The notes under the pieces: model-generated
What the model was told of the DNA's origin: nothing
The model's input: only the letters and a program-made list of their open reading frames with translations
Databases searched by the model: none
Translations under genes and position numbers: made by a program
Part shown: positions 20,101 to 31,140 of the stretch, piece after piece
How the letters are laid out: each line of letters opens with the position of its first letter
How positions within the stretch are numbered: the stretch's first letter is position 1
Origin: Verrucomicrobiota bacterium
Lineage (GTDB): Bacteria; Verrucomicrobiota; Verrucomicrobiia; Limisphaerales; JACPZS01
Direction: 5' to 3'
Length of the DNA: 38,859 nt
Assembly: GCA_016195385.1 (NCBI GenBank)
Contig: JACPZS010000152.1
Location: forward strand, 1-38,859

Positions 20101-20833
20101 CTCATTGCATTTTCCCTACGAAACTTTTCCCGATCTCAAGTTCACACCCGGTAGCGACAGCCTGATCGCTCTTGGCTCAGTCGCCCGCATTCTGCGCGCA
20201 CCTACGTTAGCCACAATCGATGCGGAGGATTCGGATTGGAGTCGGTCGGCTGGGAATTTATCGCCAGACTCCGAGATGGTACCCTCTCATCCCGGTGCGA
20301 TTACGGAGTGGCTCACCCTTGGGCCGATGCCCGCTCGTGGCTCACCGGACAGTGCGCTGGACACGGAACAGGTCGCAGCCGAAGCAATGTTACAACCGAA
20401 AGCAGGCTCACAAGTGGAAAATCAAGGCTCCCAGTTTTCCTGGCGTAACACCAATGCCCCTTCCGGAATCATCAGTTGGTCTGACGTCAGACAAATCGCC
20501 CCGGGTGAAGCGAGTGTCGCCTACGCCGCCTGTTATCTCATCGCGTCGCATGAGATTGAGGGATGCGTCATCGAGGTAGGCAGCAGCGATGATTACCGAC
20601 TCGTTCTCAATGGCACTCAGATCCTGGAGTATGCTACGGGCAGGGTTGAAATCGACCGACCGCGAAGATATCCGAGGATCAAAGACCGGATCTCTGGGGT
20701 GAGGCTGAACGCGGGAACTAATGTGCTGCTGCTAAAGATGGTGGCCAGGAGCGAGGGGTGGACCGGTTCGGTCAAAGTTTGCGACGCCGACAGGAACGCA
20801 CTGCCAAATTTGCGGGTAACGAGAGTGCCGTGA
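17165..20833 (+). CDS. Membrane-anchored Ser/Thr protein kinase with 14 WD40 blades and a C-terminal beta-domain
   Basis: The protein has 1,222 residues. A Pro/Thr-rich N-terminus (1-60) precedes a kinase domain (about 63-315): glycine loop GRGSYGEVW (about 70-78), Lys91 in YRAVKIV, catalytic HRDIKPSN (Asp201), and DIG (Asp218) in place of DFG. The activation segment ends PPEGPG instead of APE. One transmembrane helix (about 338-356) follows, then a basic/Glu-rich linker, then repeats with FSPDG...LA.G....I.LWD signatures. I count 14, enough for two seven-bladed propellers. The last 110 residues form a beta-domain (SSDDYRLVLNG, LNAGTNVLLLKM) common at the ends of planctomycete and verrucomicrobial proteins. 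The kinase side is cytoplasmic and the propellers are probably periplasmic, acting as a sensor or scaffold. It shares its catalytic half with the TPR kinase at 27690. The ligand is unknown. Confidence 0.9.
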   Translation: MNSDIFPSPPGDPSDPKTDASTPTPPGTPTRPDVSGTLDDDSKTVGDASATPLPQGPPPIPDHELLYCAGRGSYGEVWLARNVMGLYRAVKIVHRSSFEHARPFEREFNGIKKFEPISRSHDGFVDILQVGRTEDYFYYVMELADDVVSGQQIDPLRYEAKTLRSEIGNRRKLPFEKCVEVGLSLAAALGHLHKHGLIHRDIKPSNIIFVNGQPKLADIGLVAEQSEAKSFVGTEGFIPPEGPGTSQADIYSLGKVLYEIATGKDRHEFPALPTALGETKEDDQLLELNTVFLKACQNDIHERYQTCEQMREDLLLLRSGESVAAAQVLRKRLALLTKISVVGVTLTVLVLAALAYTRKQAKREAELRSRAEAGEHAARQHLYAANMNLARQAYESGDYGRALELLNLHRPKPGEPDLRHWEWRQLWNLCRGDQITTLRASGREILGLKYLSEDRLLAADIGGPLEIWDLPTQRVIERMDMPYIADIAFSSDNRVVAVGHFNRIVTLWTNGLRSPAFVLRHANTVANVELSPDGTILATEGQNGLTLWDVPTRQVRHHLVRTQGWSNPGFSPDGHLLAYPSRDRRHIALWDVETGEEREVLPIPGSSSEHTFSPDGRLLAVGYFDGSVRLVDLGTKEVRSMTNHTSRVWSIAFSPDGKVMVSVAGSREVVIWDVANWKALSVLRGPGKLISSLAFSPDGRTFATGSKDGTIRFWATNSVTQSRIDIVPPGGAVKLASDGAYVAKRDTNSLITILSTVTMEEKAQIAGIAGETALAVSDDGRWLATRTLERGLRLWDTSATGVVRPTRLDTDLFVGRFQAASFSPDGTHLAVLESNAVLSAWSLPDLRRLAALKLTTVSRYDTARMVVHSPDGHLIATADIGGLLNIIDTTNWKIRKTLLTPNGDCRHIAFSPDNQTIAACGDDETVKIIAMESSKLLATLTGGSGGFTCLAFSQDGKRLAAGAAEIIRVWELEQFQPVASLHFPYETFPDLKFTPGSDSLIALGSVARILRAPTLATIDAEDSDWSRSAGNLSPDSEMVPSHPGAITEWLTLGPMPARGSPDSALDTEQVAAEAMLQPKAGSQVENQGSQFSWRNTNAPSGIISWSDVRQIAPGEASVAYAACYLIASHEIEGCVIEVGSSDDYRLVLNGTQILEYATGRVEIDRPRRYPRIKDRISGVRLNAGTNVLLLKMVARSEGWTGSVKVCDADRNALPNLRVTRVP

Positions 20834-20879
20834 TGATGGACGGCACGCGGAAGGCTGGAGATGGGGCGAACCGAACACG

Positions 20880-20984
20880 ATGAAACTATCAAAACTGCCG
20901 TGGGGCACCAACAAACCGCCTACGCCCGAAGACTACGATTTGGGCCGGTTGCATCACGCGGTGCCGAAGGTACCCATCCAATAG
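20880..20984 (+). CDS. Possible 34-residue ORF, unassigned
   Basis: Between the WD40 kinase and dapL an ATG frame (20880) encodes a short Pro-rich peptide beginning MKLSKLPWGTNKPP and containing TPEDYDLGRLHHAVPKVPIQ. Its composition looks more like a conserved protein start or a gene remnant than random sequence, but I recognise no family and see no ribosome-binding site. It may be the 5' stub of a lost gene. Confidence 0.2.
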   Translation: MKLSKLPWGTNKPPTPEDYDLGRLHHAVPKVPIQ

Positions 20985-21014
20985 CCGGCCCCAGTGCGCA
21001 AAATCCTGGCAGAC

Positions 21015-22262
21015 TCAGAACTCAAAGCGCACGTCGCCGAGCCGTTTCGTAATTTCGCCGAGCACGCGCTGCTCGTCGGCTTCACCCTTCGCGATGAACG
21101 TCACGCTGAAGCGGAGGTACGCGCCCGCGTCATCCCACGGTACCGTCGAGATCAATTTCTCGGTGATGAGCCATTGCGAAATTTCCTCGGCGTTCTTGAA
21201 CTCGATGCGCGCGCCATCCTTTTTCACGGCGGCGCGTGGCGCTTTGACGTAGAGGAAGAATGAGCCTTTTGGTTTGCGCGCGTTGAAGCCGGCGGCCTGG
21301 AGCACCGCCACGAGCGCGCTCATGCGGCGCGAGTATTTCGCGGCAATTTTTTCGGTGATTTCGGGATGGTCGAAGCAATACGCGGCGGCGTGTTGGATCG
21401 CGAGGAACTGGCCGGAGTCCGTGTTGTCCTTCACGTCGCCGTAGGCTTTGACGAGCAGTTCATTGCCCGCCACGAAGCCGATGCGCCAGCCGGTCATGTT
21501 GAAACTCTTGCTGGTCGAATGCAGTTCGATGCCGACGTCCTTCGCGCCGGGCGCGGCGAGAAAACTCAACGGCTTGCCCTCGAACACGAGCGCGGCGTAC
21601 GCGGCGTCGGAGATCACGACCAGGTTGTTCCGTTTGGCGAACGCGACCACTTTCACAAAAAACTCCGCCGTCGCCGAAACGCCGGTCGGGTTGTTCGGAT
21701 AATTGATCACGAGCACCTTCGCCTTCGCCAGTACGTCGGCGGGAACACTGTCGAGGTCGGGCAGAAAATGATTCACCTCGGTGAGCGGCAGGTTGTGAAC
21801 GAGACCGCCGTAATACTTCGCGTGCGTGCCGAACACCGGATAGCCCGGCGTCGTCATCAGCACGTAATCGCCAGGATTGATCAGCGCGGCGGGCAGGATC
21901 GACAGCGCGGCTTTGCTGCCGATGGAGTGGAGCACTTCCGTGTCGGGATTGATCCCCTTCACGCCGCAAACGCGGTCGAGGTAACGCGCAGCGGCCTGTT
22001 TGAGTGCGGCGTCGCCGTTGTCGGCGTAACCGCGATTCTCCGGCTTGAGCGCTGCGCGATGCAGTTCGGCGACGATTTCTGGAAAAGCCATTTCATCCGG
22101 TTCGCCCACGCCCATGTCGATGATTTCCGCGCCGGGATTGGCCGCGAGCGCGGCGCGTTTGGCGCGTTTGATCTTCTCGAATTTGTAGATGGCGGTGGAT
22201 TTGCCGTACTGTTTGCCGCCGATGCGTTCGGCGAAAAGATTTTGAATGTAGGATTCGGGCAT
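21015..22262 (-). CDS. dapL: LL-diaminopimelate aminotransferase
   Basis: This PLP enzyme of 415 residues converts tetrahydrodipicolinate and glutamate to LL-diaminopimelate in one step, bypassing succinylated or acetylated intermediates of lysine and peptidoglycan synthesis. Recognised segments are the N-terminal YIQNLFAERIGGKQYGKSTA, FEKIKRAKRAA, IDMGVGEPDEMAFPE, ENRGYADNG, INYPNNPTGV, SDAAYAALVFEG, the PLP-lysine motif HSTSKSFNMTGWRIGF, and a C-terminal RFSVTF. The ATG at 22262 (MPESYIQNLF) matches the usual start of bacterial DapL proteins; the longer frame to 22343 adds 27 unrelated residues. DapL is known in Verrucomicrobia and Chlamydiae. A closely related aspartate/alanine-type aminotransferase is the only realistic alternative. 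It stands alone on the minus strand, divergent from the tRNA gene. Confidence 0.88.
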   Translation of the reverse strand: MPESYIQNLFAERIGGKQYGKSTAIYKFEKIKRAKRAALAANPGAEIIDMGVGEPDEMAFPEIVAELHRAALKPENRGYADNGDAALKQAAARYLDRVCGVKGINPDTEVLHSIGSKAALSILPAALINPGDYVLMTTPGYPVFGTHAKYYGGLVHNLPLTEVNHFLPDLDSVPADVLAKAKVLVINYPNNPTGVSATAEFFVKVVAFAKRNNLVVISDAAYAALVFEGKPLSFLAAPGAKDVGIELHSTSKSFNMTGWRIGFVAGNELLVKAYGDVKDNTDSGQFLAIQHAAAYCFDHPEITEKIAAKYSRRMSALVAVLQAAGFNARKPKGSFFLYVKAPRAAVKKDGARIEFKNAEEISQWLITEKLISTVPWDDAGAYLRFSVTFIAKGEADEQRVLGEITKRLGDVRFEF

Positions 22263-22409
22263 AGAATTTGTTCGTCGTTCGTGAACGGGCAACGCGCGGT
22301 TCGCGCGCGCCGCTAAAATCAAAGCGCGGACGGTAGCGAACATCGCTCGAACTTCAAAGTGGAAAAGCTCAGAGCAGCTCCTAAAGCGATAATGGTTTGG
22401 GAAAAGTGC

Positions 22410-22439
22410 TTGCTACTGCTTCCTGCTGCAAAGTATGTT
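22410..22439 (+). promoter_or_regulatory. Putative sigma-70 promoter of the initiator tRNA gene
   Basis: TTGCTA (22410-22415) and TATGTT (22434-22439) are separated by 18 bases, and the tRNA 5' end follows 17 bases after the -10 box. The position fits and the match to consensus is moderate. Confidence 0.35.
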
Positions 22440-22455
22440 TTGGCTGTAGTTGGAA

Positions 22456-22532
<77 letters not shown>

Positions 22533-22538
22533 TTTTAC

Positions 22539-22573
22539 GGCCCTGAAGAGTGCATTTCAGGGCCATTTTTATT
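22539..22573 (+). terminator. Rho-independent terminator of the tRNA gene
   Basis: GGCCCTGAA (22539-22547) and TTCAGGGCC (22556-22564) form a perfect 9-bp stem with an 8-base loop, followed by ATTTTTATT. It starts six bases after the tRNA CCA. Confidence 0.85.
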
Positions 22574-22684
22574 GAGCGTTTCACGCCTGCACCTCGGTTG
22601 AATTTGCTTCCGTGAAGCACGGCGGACAGTGTGAAATTTCACGGAGGGACCCTTCCACACAAATCCATAACTTTGCCCACTCGG

Positions 22685-26070
<3,386 letters not shown>

Positions 26071-26074
<4 letters not shown>

Positions 26075-27132
26075 GGCCGAATCTCCACCGGCTGCCCGTC
26101 GCGCAACTGCGCCGCGCCCTCAGTCACGACGCGCTCGCCCGCTTCCACGCCGGACACCAACTCGACTTCGCCGCTCACGCGCTTGCCCGTCTTCACGAGG
26201 CGCAACTGGGCAATGCGGTTGGTTTCCACGAACACGAGTTCCATCTGGCCGCGTTGCACGACCGCGCTCGCGGCTACGCGCAGCGAGGAGATTTCGCCCA
26301 CCGGCACCGCCACGCGCGCGAACTGGCCGCTCCGCAGCGCCGTGGTCGTCGGCAGGTCGAGTTTGACGAGGAACGTCCGGCTGGCCGGGTCGGCGGCGGG
26401 AGCGATTTCGCTGACGACGCCTTCCAGCGCGGCGCTCGACGTCGCGACATGCGCCGCCAGCTTGTCTCCGAGCCGCACGCGCCCGATGAGCGCCTCGGGC
26501 ACGTCCGCTTCCAGGCGCAGGGCGGAGGGGTCTTCGAGTTCCAGGAGCGCCTTGCCCGGAGCGGCCAGGTCGCCCACGTCGGCGAGCTTGCGCGTGACGA
26601 CCGCGGCGAACGGTGCCGTGACCCGGGCGTAGCCCAGCATGGTTTCCATTTCCTTGACCATGGCTTCGGCGACACGTTGTCGGGCCTGCACCGCGTCGAA
26701 CTCCGCCCGCGAGAGGGCGGCGTTGTCGAGCAGGGAACGGGCGCGTTTCAACTCGGCTTCGGCCTGTTCGCGCACGGCGCGGGCTGAGTCGAGCCGCGCC
26801 TGCATTTCGCGCGCGTCGAGTTGCGCGAGCAGTTCACCGGCGCTGACGGACTGTCCCTGCTTCACCAGCAACTGCTCGACCCGTCCGCTGACCTTCGCCT
26901 CGACGGTGGCGCGCAGCCTGGCCCGCACCGTGCCCACGACTTCCTCCACCGCCAGGTGCTGTTGCGGTTGAACCGTCTGCACGCGAACCGCGACGACCGG
27001 CAGCGTTTCGGCGGGCGGGGCGGCGCCCTCATGGCGGCAACCGGCGATCGAAACCGCCACAATCAGGCAAGCCAGCGGGGACCACCGCCGCTGACCGGCG
27101 GCTGGCTTAGGAGCGGGAAGGTGGAGCATCAT
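26071..27132 (-). CDS. Membrane fusion protein (periplasmic adaptor lipoprotein) of the RND pump
   Basis: The protein has 353 residues. The N-terminus has a lipoprotein signal with lipobox SIAGC (Cys about residue 32). The HlyD/AcrA plan follows: first half of the lipoyl domain ([20 protein letters not shown]), an Ala/Glu/Arg-rich coiled-coil hairpin (about 105-165), second lipoyl half ([20 protein letters not shown]), then beta-barrel and membrane-proximal domains ending [19 protein letters not shown]. It links the inner-membrane pump to an outer-membrane channel. Its last four bases (ATGA) overlap the pump start, and the small DUF2892 gene lies 42 bp upstream on the same strand, so the three genes form an operon. 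No TolC-like gene is present in the window. Confidence 0.92.
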
Positions 27133-27174
27133 GACCTCACAGTGCGGATGTTGAAACAGGCTTTCGTCCGCCAG

Positions 27175-27384
27175 TCACGAACAGCAACTCGACGACGCCT
27201 TGCCCACTCCCAGTTTCTTCAAGACCATCTCCAATGGACAGAAGCCGGTGAGCGAGGACTGAAGGAGGTTGAACCCGACAAACGCGGTGAACCACAGCCA
27301 ATTCTGACTGTGGTATCGCGCGAGCAGCAGGCTGGCGAGAATGAAGGACCCGGCGAAGAAGCGGATGCAGTTTTCCAGTTTCAT
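27175..27384 (-). CDS. DUF2892 (YgaP-like) small membrane protein
   Basis: This 69-residue protein is started at the ATG giving MKLENCIRFFAGSFILAS; the longer upstream frame is Cys/Arg-rich and unlike the family. Two hydrophobic helices (about 7-24 and 29-46) and the signature FTAFVGFNLLQSSLTGFCP identify DUF2892, which occurs alone or fused to rhodanese in YgaP. The Cys in GFCP is conserved in the family. The C-terminal SSSCCS is Cys-rich. Placed first in the efflux operon, it may influence assembly or thiol/metal status of the pump, but that is inference from position only. Confidence 0.78.
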   Translation of the reverse strand: MKLENCIRFFAGSFILASLLLARYHSQNWLWFTAFVGFNLLQSSLTGFCPLEMVLKKLGVGKASSSCCS

Positions 27385-27498
27385 ACAGGAGCAAAATTGA
27401 TCTCGTAAGCCGGCAGGGCAACACCAAACTTGGCGCAGGCTCACCATCCCCCGTGTGACGACGCCTCCGCGGCTGTGGGACAGGCGCAACTCCGCCAC

Positions 27499-27606
27499 TT
27501 ACCAGACGCCGGGCACAAACCGTTTCACGCGCCGCTCGTAATCATGGTATTCGGGATACCGCTCGCGCAGCCAGCGTCCAGCGATTCTCTCGATCTGATA
27601 ATGCAT
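27499..27606 (-). pseudogene. 3' stub of an isoprenylcysteine/PEMT-like methyltransferase gene
   Basis: A minus-strand frame ending at TAA (27499-27501) encodes 35 residues: MHYQIERIAGRWLRERYPEY, then HDYERRVKRFVPGVW. This closely follows the C-terminal pattern of ICMT/PEMT-like integral membrane methyltransferases (ER.L...F..Y..Y...V.RF.PG.W). Nothing upstream of 27606 continues the family: the frame runs into an inverted repeat and the start of the divergent kinase gene. The remaining gene, expected to be 150-200 codons, is therefore gone. This is probably a truncation by rearrangement. The family assignment is from motif memory and should be treated as probable. Confidence 0.5.
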
Positions 27607-27620
27607 GTTCGATCGCTGAC

Positions 27621-27688
27621 GTGCCGGAACACTAACGAGTGGCGTTCGGCCTCGACTCACGGCGAGACGAAGTTAGTATTCTCGGCAC
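27621..27688. repeat. Inverted repeat directly before the TPR kinase start
   Basis: The arms GTGCCGGAACACTAAC (27621-27636) and GTTAGTATTCTCGGCAC (27672-27688) pair as two 6-bp blocks (GTGCCG/CGGCAC and ACTAAC/GTTAGT) around a small internal loop. GAGT and ACTC sit inside. The right arm ends one base before the ATG at 27690. It may be a regulatory hairpin in the leader or a mobile palindromic element that cut off the methyltransferase gene. Confidence 0.5.
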
Positions 27689-27689
27689 G

Positions 27690-29765
27690 ATGAAACCGTT
27701 GGTCAGTCCATCATCTGCGTTGGCATCTTCTCCAATGGCTGCGTCGTCGCAGGGCGGGCCGGAAAATCCTCGTGCCGCCACGTGCTCGATTCCCGACCAC
27801 GAACTTCTCAAGCCCATCGGGCGCGGCAGCTATGGCGAAGTGTGGCTCGTCCGGAATGTTCTCGGCGAATTTCGCGCGGTGAAAATTGTCTGGCGGCACG
27901 AATTTGGCGATGACGCCCGACCGTTCCAGCGCGAGTTCGAGGGCATTCGCCGCTTCGAGCCGATCTCGCGCTCGCACCCGAGCCAGCTTGCGATCTTGCA
28001 CGTCGGACGCAATGACGAGGCCGGCTGTTTCTACTACGTGATGGAACTGGCGGACGCCAACGTAGCTGCAAGCGTGAGCTTGCGGGCTAACTCCTCTGCG
28101 CGCCCCACCGCGCCGCCAGTTGAAATTTCAGCCCGCATCCTCACGGACGCAGCTACATATTCTCCCCGCACCCTTCGCTCCGAACTCAAGACCCGCGGCG
28201 CGCTGCCCGTCGCCGAAGTCGTCGAACTCGGCCTCGCGCTCACGACCGCATTGGCGCACTTGCACGCGCAAGGTTTGGTGCATCGCGACATCAAACCGTC
28301 AAACATCGTCTTCGTCGGTGGCCGGCCCAAGCTGGCGGACATCGGCCTTGTGACGGACGCGGCCACGGGCGACGACACGCGCTCCATCGTCGGCACCGAA
28401 GGCTACCTCGCGCCCGAAGGCCCCGGCCGGGTAGAGGCTGACATCTTCGCGCTGGGCAAAGTCCTCTATGAAGCCGCCACCGGACTCGATCGCCGCCAGT
28501 TCCCGCAACTCCCACCCGACCTGCGCACACGTCCCGACGCCAACGCGCTCATTGAACTCAACGAAGTATTTCTAAAAGCCTGCATTGGTGATGCTCGCGA
28601 GCGTTATCAATCCGCAGATGCGATGCGCGCTGACTTGGAACTGTTGCAGCGCGGTAAGTCGATCAAACAGAAGCGGACGGCGCAAGGGCGCTTGCGCATC
28701 GTCAAAAGAATTTGTGCTGTTGTGGTGTTGCTCGCCTTGAGTTCGGCAGTGCTCGGGACATTGCTCCGCGGCAGCTTGTTTGACACTTCCGACTCTGCTT
28801 ACCGTCTTTCGAAGAACCAGTTCGCGAATAGGGAATATCAGATTGGAGACGAGTGGTCGCATCGCGACACTACAGAAGGCCTTACTCAAGCTCGCGAGCA
28901 TTTCAATCGTGCCATCAAATGGGACCAGAATTTTATCATGGCTTACAACGGCCTGTTTGAGGTTTACATCCAGGACAAGGATTTGGGGTTGTCAGCCGGC
29001 GAGGTAACCGCGAAATTGCGCTTCTATGCGAGCAAGTTGATGAAACTGGCTCCCAAATTGGCCGAAGCCCGCGCCGCGCAAGCTTATGTCGATTTTTCCG
29101 AAGGCAAGTGGGAGTTGGTTGAACCGCAGTTTCGATATGCAATCAAGCTCAACTCAAAATGTGTCATGGCGCACAATCTCTACGGATTTTGCCTCTACAC
29201 CGCCGGACGATCGGACGAGGCCCTCGAGGAGTTTCTACTCGCCGACACACTCGCTCCAACTCGGCCTAGCATCAAAAAGAACATCGGTAACGCATATTAC
29301 GCCAAGCGCATTTTTCGCGCAGCGATCAAGCGATATGAGGAGGCTATCAAGTTTCAGTTACGTTACCCCAGCGCTCACCAACACCTGGGCTTCGCTTGGC
29401 GCGCGTTGGACAATTACACGAACGCAATCAATGAGTTTCAACAAGCTCAAATCTGTCTAGGCAAGGACGAGAAGGAGGTTAAGGAGCATTTCGACCAGCA
29501 TCGCCGGGCGTACACAGAAGGCGGACCAGGCGGATATTGGTCGAACTGCCTGGCAGAAGCTCAAGCGGCGCATGACTTGGTCTGGCAAGCTGAATGTCAG
29601 GCTCATTTCACCAATTACCCTCAAGCGCTGACCTTGCTCGAGCAGGCGAATGCAACGAACGACAATTCTCTGCGCCAATCGCTCCTGTTTATGGAGAGCT
29701 TCGACCCTATTCACGCTGATCCTCGCTTTGTCGAGCTCTTGAAAAAAACGGGCTTGAGGAAATGA
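27690..29765 (+). CDS. Membrane-anchored Ser/Thr protein kinase with C-terminal TPR domain
   Basis: The protein has 691 residues from the ATG at 27690 (MKPLVSPSSA); the in-frame ATG at 27639 lies within the inverted repeat and is less likely. The kinase domain (about 37-320) has GRGSYGEVW (44-52), Lys65 in FRAVKIV, HRDIKPSN (Asp200), DIG (Asp217) instead of DFG, and a normal APE (241-243). Residues about 125-156, between VMELADAN and YSPRTLRSEL, are encoded by a palindromic insertion absent from the paralogue at 17165. A transmembrane helix (341-359) leads to about 320 residues of TPR-like helices (AREHFNRAIKWDQNFIMAYN, SDEALEEFLLADTLAP, AIKRYEEAIKF), ending DPIHADPRFVELLKKTGLRK. Probably it is an inner-membrane signalling kinase with a protein-binding outer domain. 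Substrate and signal are unknown. Confidence 0.88.
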   Translation: MKPLVSPSSALASSPMAASSQGGPENPRAATCSIPDHELLKPIGRGSYGEVWLVRNVLGEFRAVKIVWRHEFGDDARPFQREFEGIRRFEPISRSHPSQLAILHVGRNDEAGCFYYVMELADANVAASVSLRANSSARPTAPPVEISARILTDAATYSPRTLRSELKTRGALPVAEVVELGLALTTALAHLHAQGLVHRDIKPSNIVFVGGRPKLADIGLVTDAATGDDTRSIVGTEGYLAPEGPGRVEADIFALGKVLYEAATGLDRRQFPQLPPDLRTRPDANALIELNEVFLKACIGDARERYQSADAMRADLELLQRGKSIKQKRTAQGRLRIVKRICAVVVLLALSSAVLGTLLRGSLFDTSDSAYRLSKNQFANREYQIGDEWSHRDTTEGLTQAREHFNRAIKWDQNFIMAYNGLFEVYIQDKDLGLSAGEVTAKLRFYASKLMKLAPKLAEARAAQAYVDFSEGKWELVEPQFRYAIKLNSKCVMAHNLYGFCLYTAGRSDEALEEFLLADTLAPTRPSIKKNIGNAYYAKRIFRAAIKRYEEAIKFQLRYPSAHQHLGFAWRALDNYTNAINEFQQAQICLGKDEKEVKEHFDQHRRAYTEGGPGGYWSNCLAEAQAAHDLVWQAECQAHFTNYPQALTLLEQANATNDNSLRQSLLFMESFDPIHADPRFVELLKKTGLRK
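28062..28156. repeat. 95-bp palindromic element inserted in-frame in the kinase gene
   Basis: The left arm (28062-28088) starts GTAGCTGC and includes CGTGAG and GCGGGCT. The right arm (28130-28156) is its imperfect reverse complement, ending GCAGCTAC. Of 27 arm positions, 21-22 match, in three conserved blocks with two variable 3-base gaps. The arms enclose a 41-bp core. The element begins exactly on a codon boundary and keeps the reading frame, adding a low-complexity SLRANSSARPTAPP-type peptide between conserved kinase segments. The form resembles REP/MITE or Rickettsia-palindromic-element insertions. Confidence 0.7.
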
Positions 29766-29884
29766 ACGAGCGCAAAGCTCCCCCGAGTGCTGATAAGGAC
29801 GAATATGTAAAGCCTGTGTACGCTATCAGAGCGGTTTGTACCAGATCCAATCTGGCGTCGGCTCGAGCGGGTAAGCGGGCTTAA
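29762..29884 (+). CDS. Possible 40-residue ORF coupled to the TPR kinase
   Basis: An ATG overlapping the kinase stop (ATGA at 29762-29765), preceded by TTGAGGAA, opens a frame of 40 codons: MNERKAPPSADKDEYVKPVY, then AIRAVCTRSNLASARAGKRA. The overlap is typical of translational coupling, but the peptide has no recognisable motif and may be fortuitous. Confidence 0.22.
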   Translation: MNERKAPPSADKDEYVKPVYAIRAVCTRSNLASARAGKRA

Positions 29885-29904
29885 CTTTTCGCGCCCTGTT
29901 GCGG

Positions 29905-30819
29905 CTAAGGGTGAATTAAGGAATGCGGCTGGTTGTCTCTGTTCCATCGCCGAACCAGGTCATCCCGGTTGCTGAAAAGCTTTTCCGGAGCCTGATTCTC
30001 GGTGTGGCCATCACAGAACAGCACATTGAATCGCGCAGAATGGCGGCGTGGGCCGTTGTTCCGCGTGTCAACCCAGTTGTTCCCATAAATTTCGCCTCCA
30101 GGGAATGGATCGTTCATGCTCCAGTACCACTCCGCATGTCCAAAAAAACCATTCCCAAGATATTTGTAGTACTCGGGGCCCTCGTTTTTGCCGCAAACAA
30201 TTACCGAATCGGTAATTGCAATCATCTCGCCCGGACTGAGGACCTCGTTTTCTTTAACTGGACCCCACCATGGCACTTCATCTCCTCGCCGTGCCGGGTC
30301 CCCGATGAATGCCGTTCCCAACCCCTTGTAAAAGTTGGTGAAACTTTGAGGACGCTGGTAAAGCTCGCGGCTATTGACAATACCGAAACTGTTAAAAGTA
30401 TAAGCTCCAACGGGACCGAAATTTAGTTGCTCAAACCACGTGTCATCTCGGCGTCCATAAAATCCGGGAAGACGCGAGTAGCCAGGACAGGCAAATACGC
30501 CCCGACGATTACCGTACACACCCTCCCCAACACGGTTGTTGGAAGGCCATTTATCGTTGGCATACGGCTCTAGTTCCGCACACCAACTCCCATACCCATC
30601 GCTTTGTGGAAAGACTCCCTCATTGTCCACGTAGAGGCGCAGAGCTATCCCCATCTGCTTCAGGTTCCCTCGACATACGGTTCCCTCGGCAGACTCCTTG
30701 GTTCGATGCAGTGTCGGCAATATGAGGCTGGCAAGCAGAGCTATGATCGCGATGACGACGAGCAGTTCGATAAGCGTGAAACCATGTCCGCTCGGTGGGT
30801 CGCGCACGACTTGTTTCAT
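29905..30819 (-). CDS. Type II secretion-like prepilin / H-X9-DG family protein
   Basis: The protein has 304 residues. The N-terminus is a class III prepilin signal: a short basic leader, cleavage after Gly in [12 protein letters not shown], then the hydrophobic helix [14 protein letters not shown]. The processed start is Phe with Glu at +5, as in pseudopilins. The middle part (Trp/Tyr/Gly-rich, with [11 protein letters not shown] and [12 protein letters not shown]) is the DUF1559-like globular domain. The C-terminus carries the signature [16 protein letters not shown] (His-x9-Asp-Gly). These proteins are highly multiplied in Planctomycetes and Verrucomicrobia and often sit alone, so assembly with a type II secretion or pilus system encoded elsewhere is inferred. 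The ATG at 30819 gives a 14-residue leader, a normal length. Confidence 0.9.
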   Translation of the reverse strand: MKQVVRDPPSGHGFTLIELLVVIAIIALLASLILPTLHRTKESAEGTVCRGNLKQMGIALRLYVDNEGVFPQSDGYGSWCAELEPYANDKWPSNNRVGEGVYGNRRGVFACPGYSRLPGFYGRRDDTWFEQLNFGPVGAYTFNSFGIVNSRELYQRPQSFTNFYKGLGTAFIGDPARRGDEVPWWGPVKENEVLSPGEMIAITDSVIVCGKNEGPEYYKYLGNGFFGHAEWYWSMNDPFPGGEIYGNNWVDTRNNGPRRHSARFNVLFCDGHTENQAPEKLFSNRDDLVRRWNRDNQPHSLIHP

Positions 30820-31140
30820 AAATGAATTCGTAGTTGCTCCACGTTGGCAGGTTTACGGGGAAAAAGCACGATAAAACCTCCGCTCAGAAAAGACGGGCAG
30901 CGTCCAAAATCACGCTCGTAGTCTGAGTTGTTGTGATCTTTTGGTCACGTTTCGCCAAGAGATTATGTCGGTGGAGCATTGAATTGTGTAGGCTGCCCCG
31001 TCGGTTTCATGCAATTTCATTCTCGTAAATTTCGTCCTAAATTGTTCAAGTCCGCACGGGTCTTGGCAGACACACGATTTTACCGCCAAGATCCGCTCCC
31101 TTCTCACGCGAGAAGAGAAATCATTTCGCGTTCAATGAAG
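30820..31140. other. Intergenic region with a possible remnant of a secreted-protein C-terminal domain
   Basis: This 321-bp stretch holds no intact gene. On the minus strand at about 30940-31020 a frame reads MKLHETDGAAYTIQCSTDII, then SWRNVTK. That matches the YTIQ-STD--W-NVT core of the C-terminal beta-domain found on many secreted proteins of this phylum, such as the neighbouring YTLQTSSDLNQWQ at the GDSL protein end. It is probably a decayed gene end; the frame runs on for a few residues without the usual FYR terminus. The rest presumably holds the pseudopilin promoter, which I cannot place. Confidence 0.35.

Noticed and set aside
31100..31115. CTTCTC-ACGC-GAGAAG hairpin downstream of the GDSL-like gene
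   Set aside because: The stem is only six pairs and no T-tract follows on the minus strand, so it is not called a terminator.
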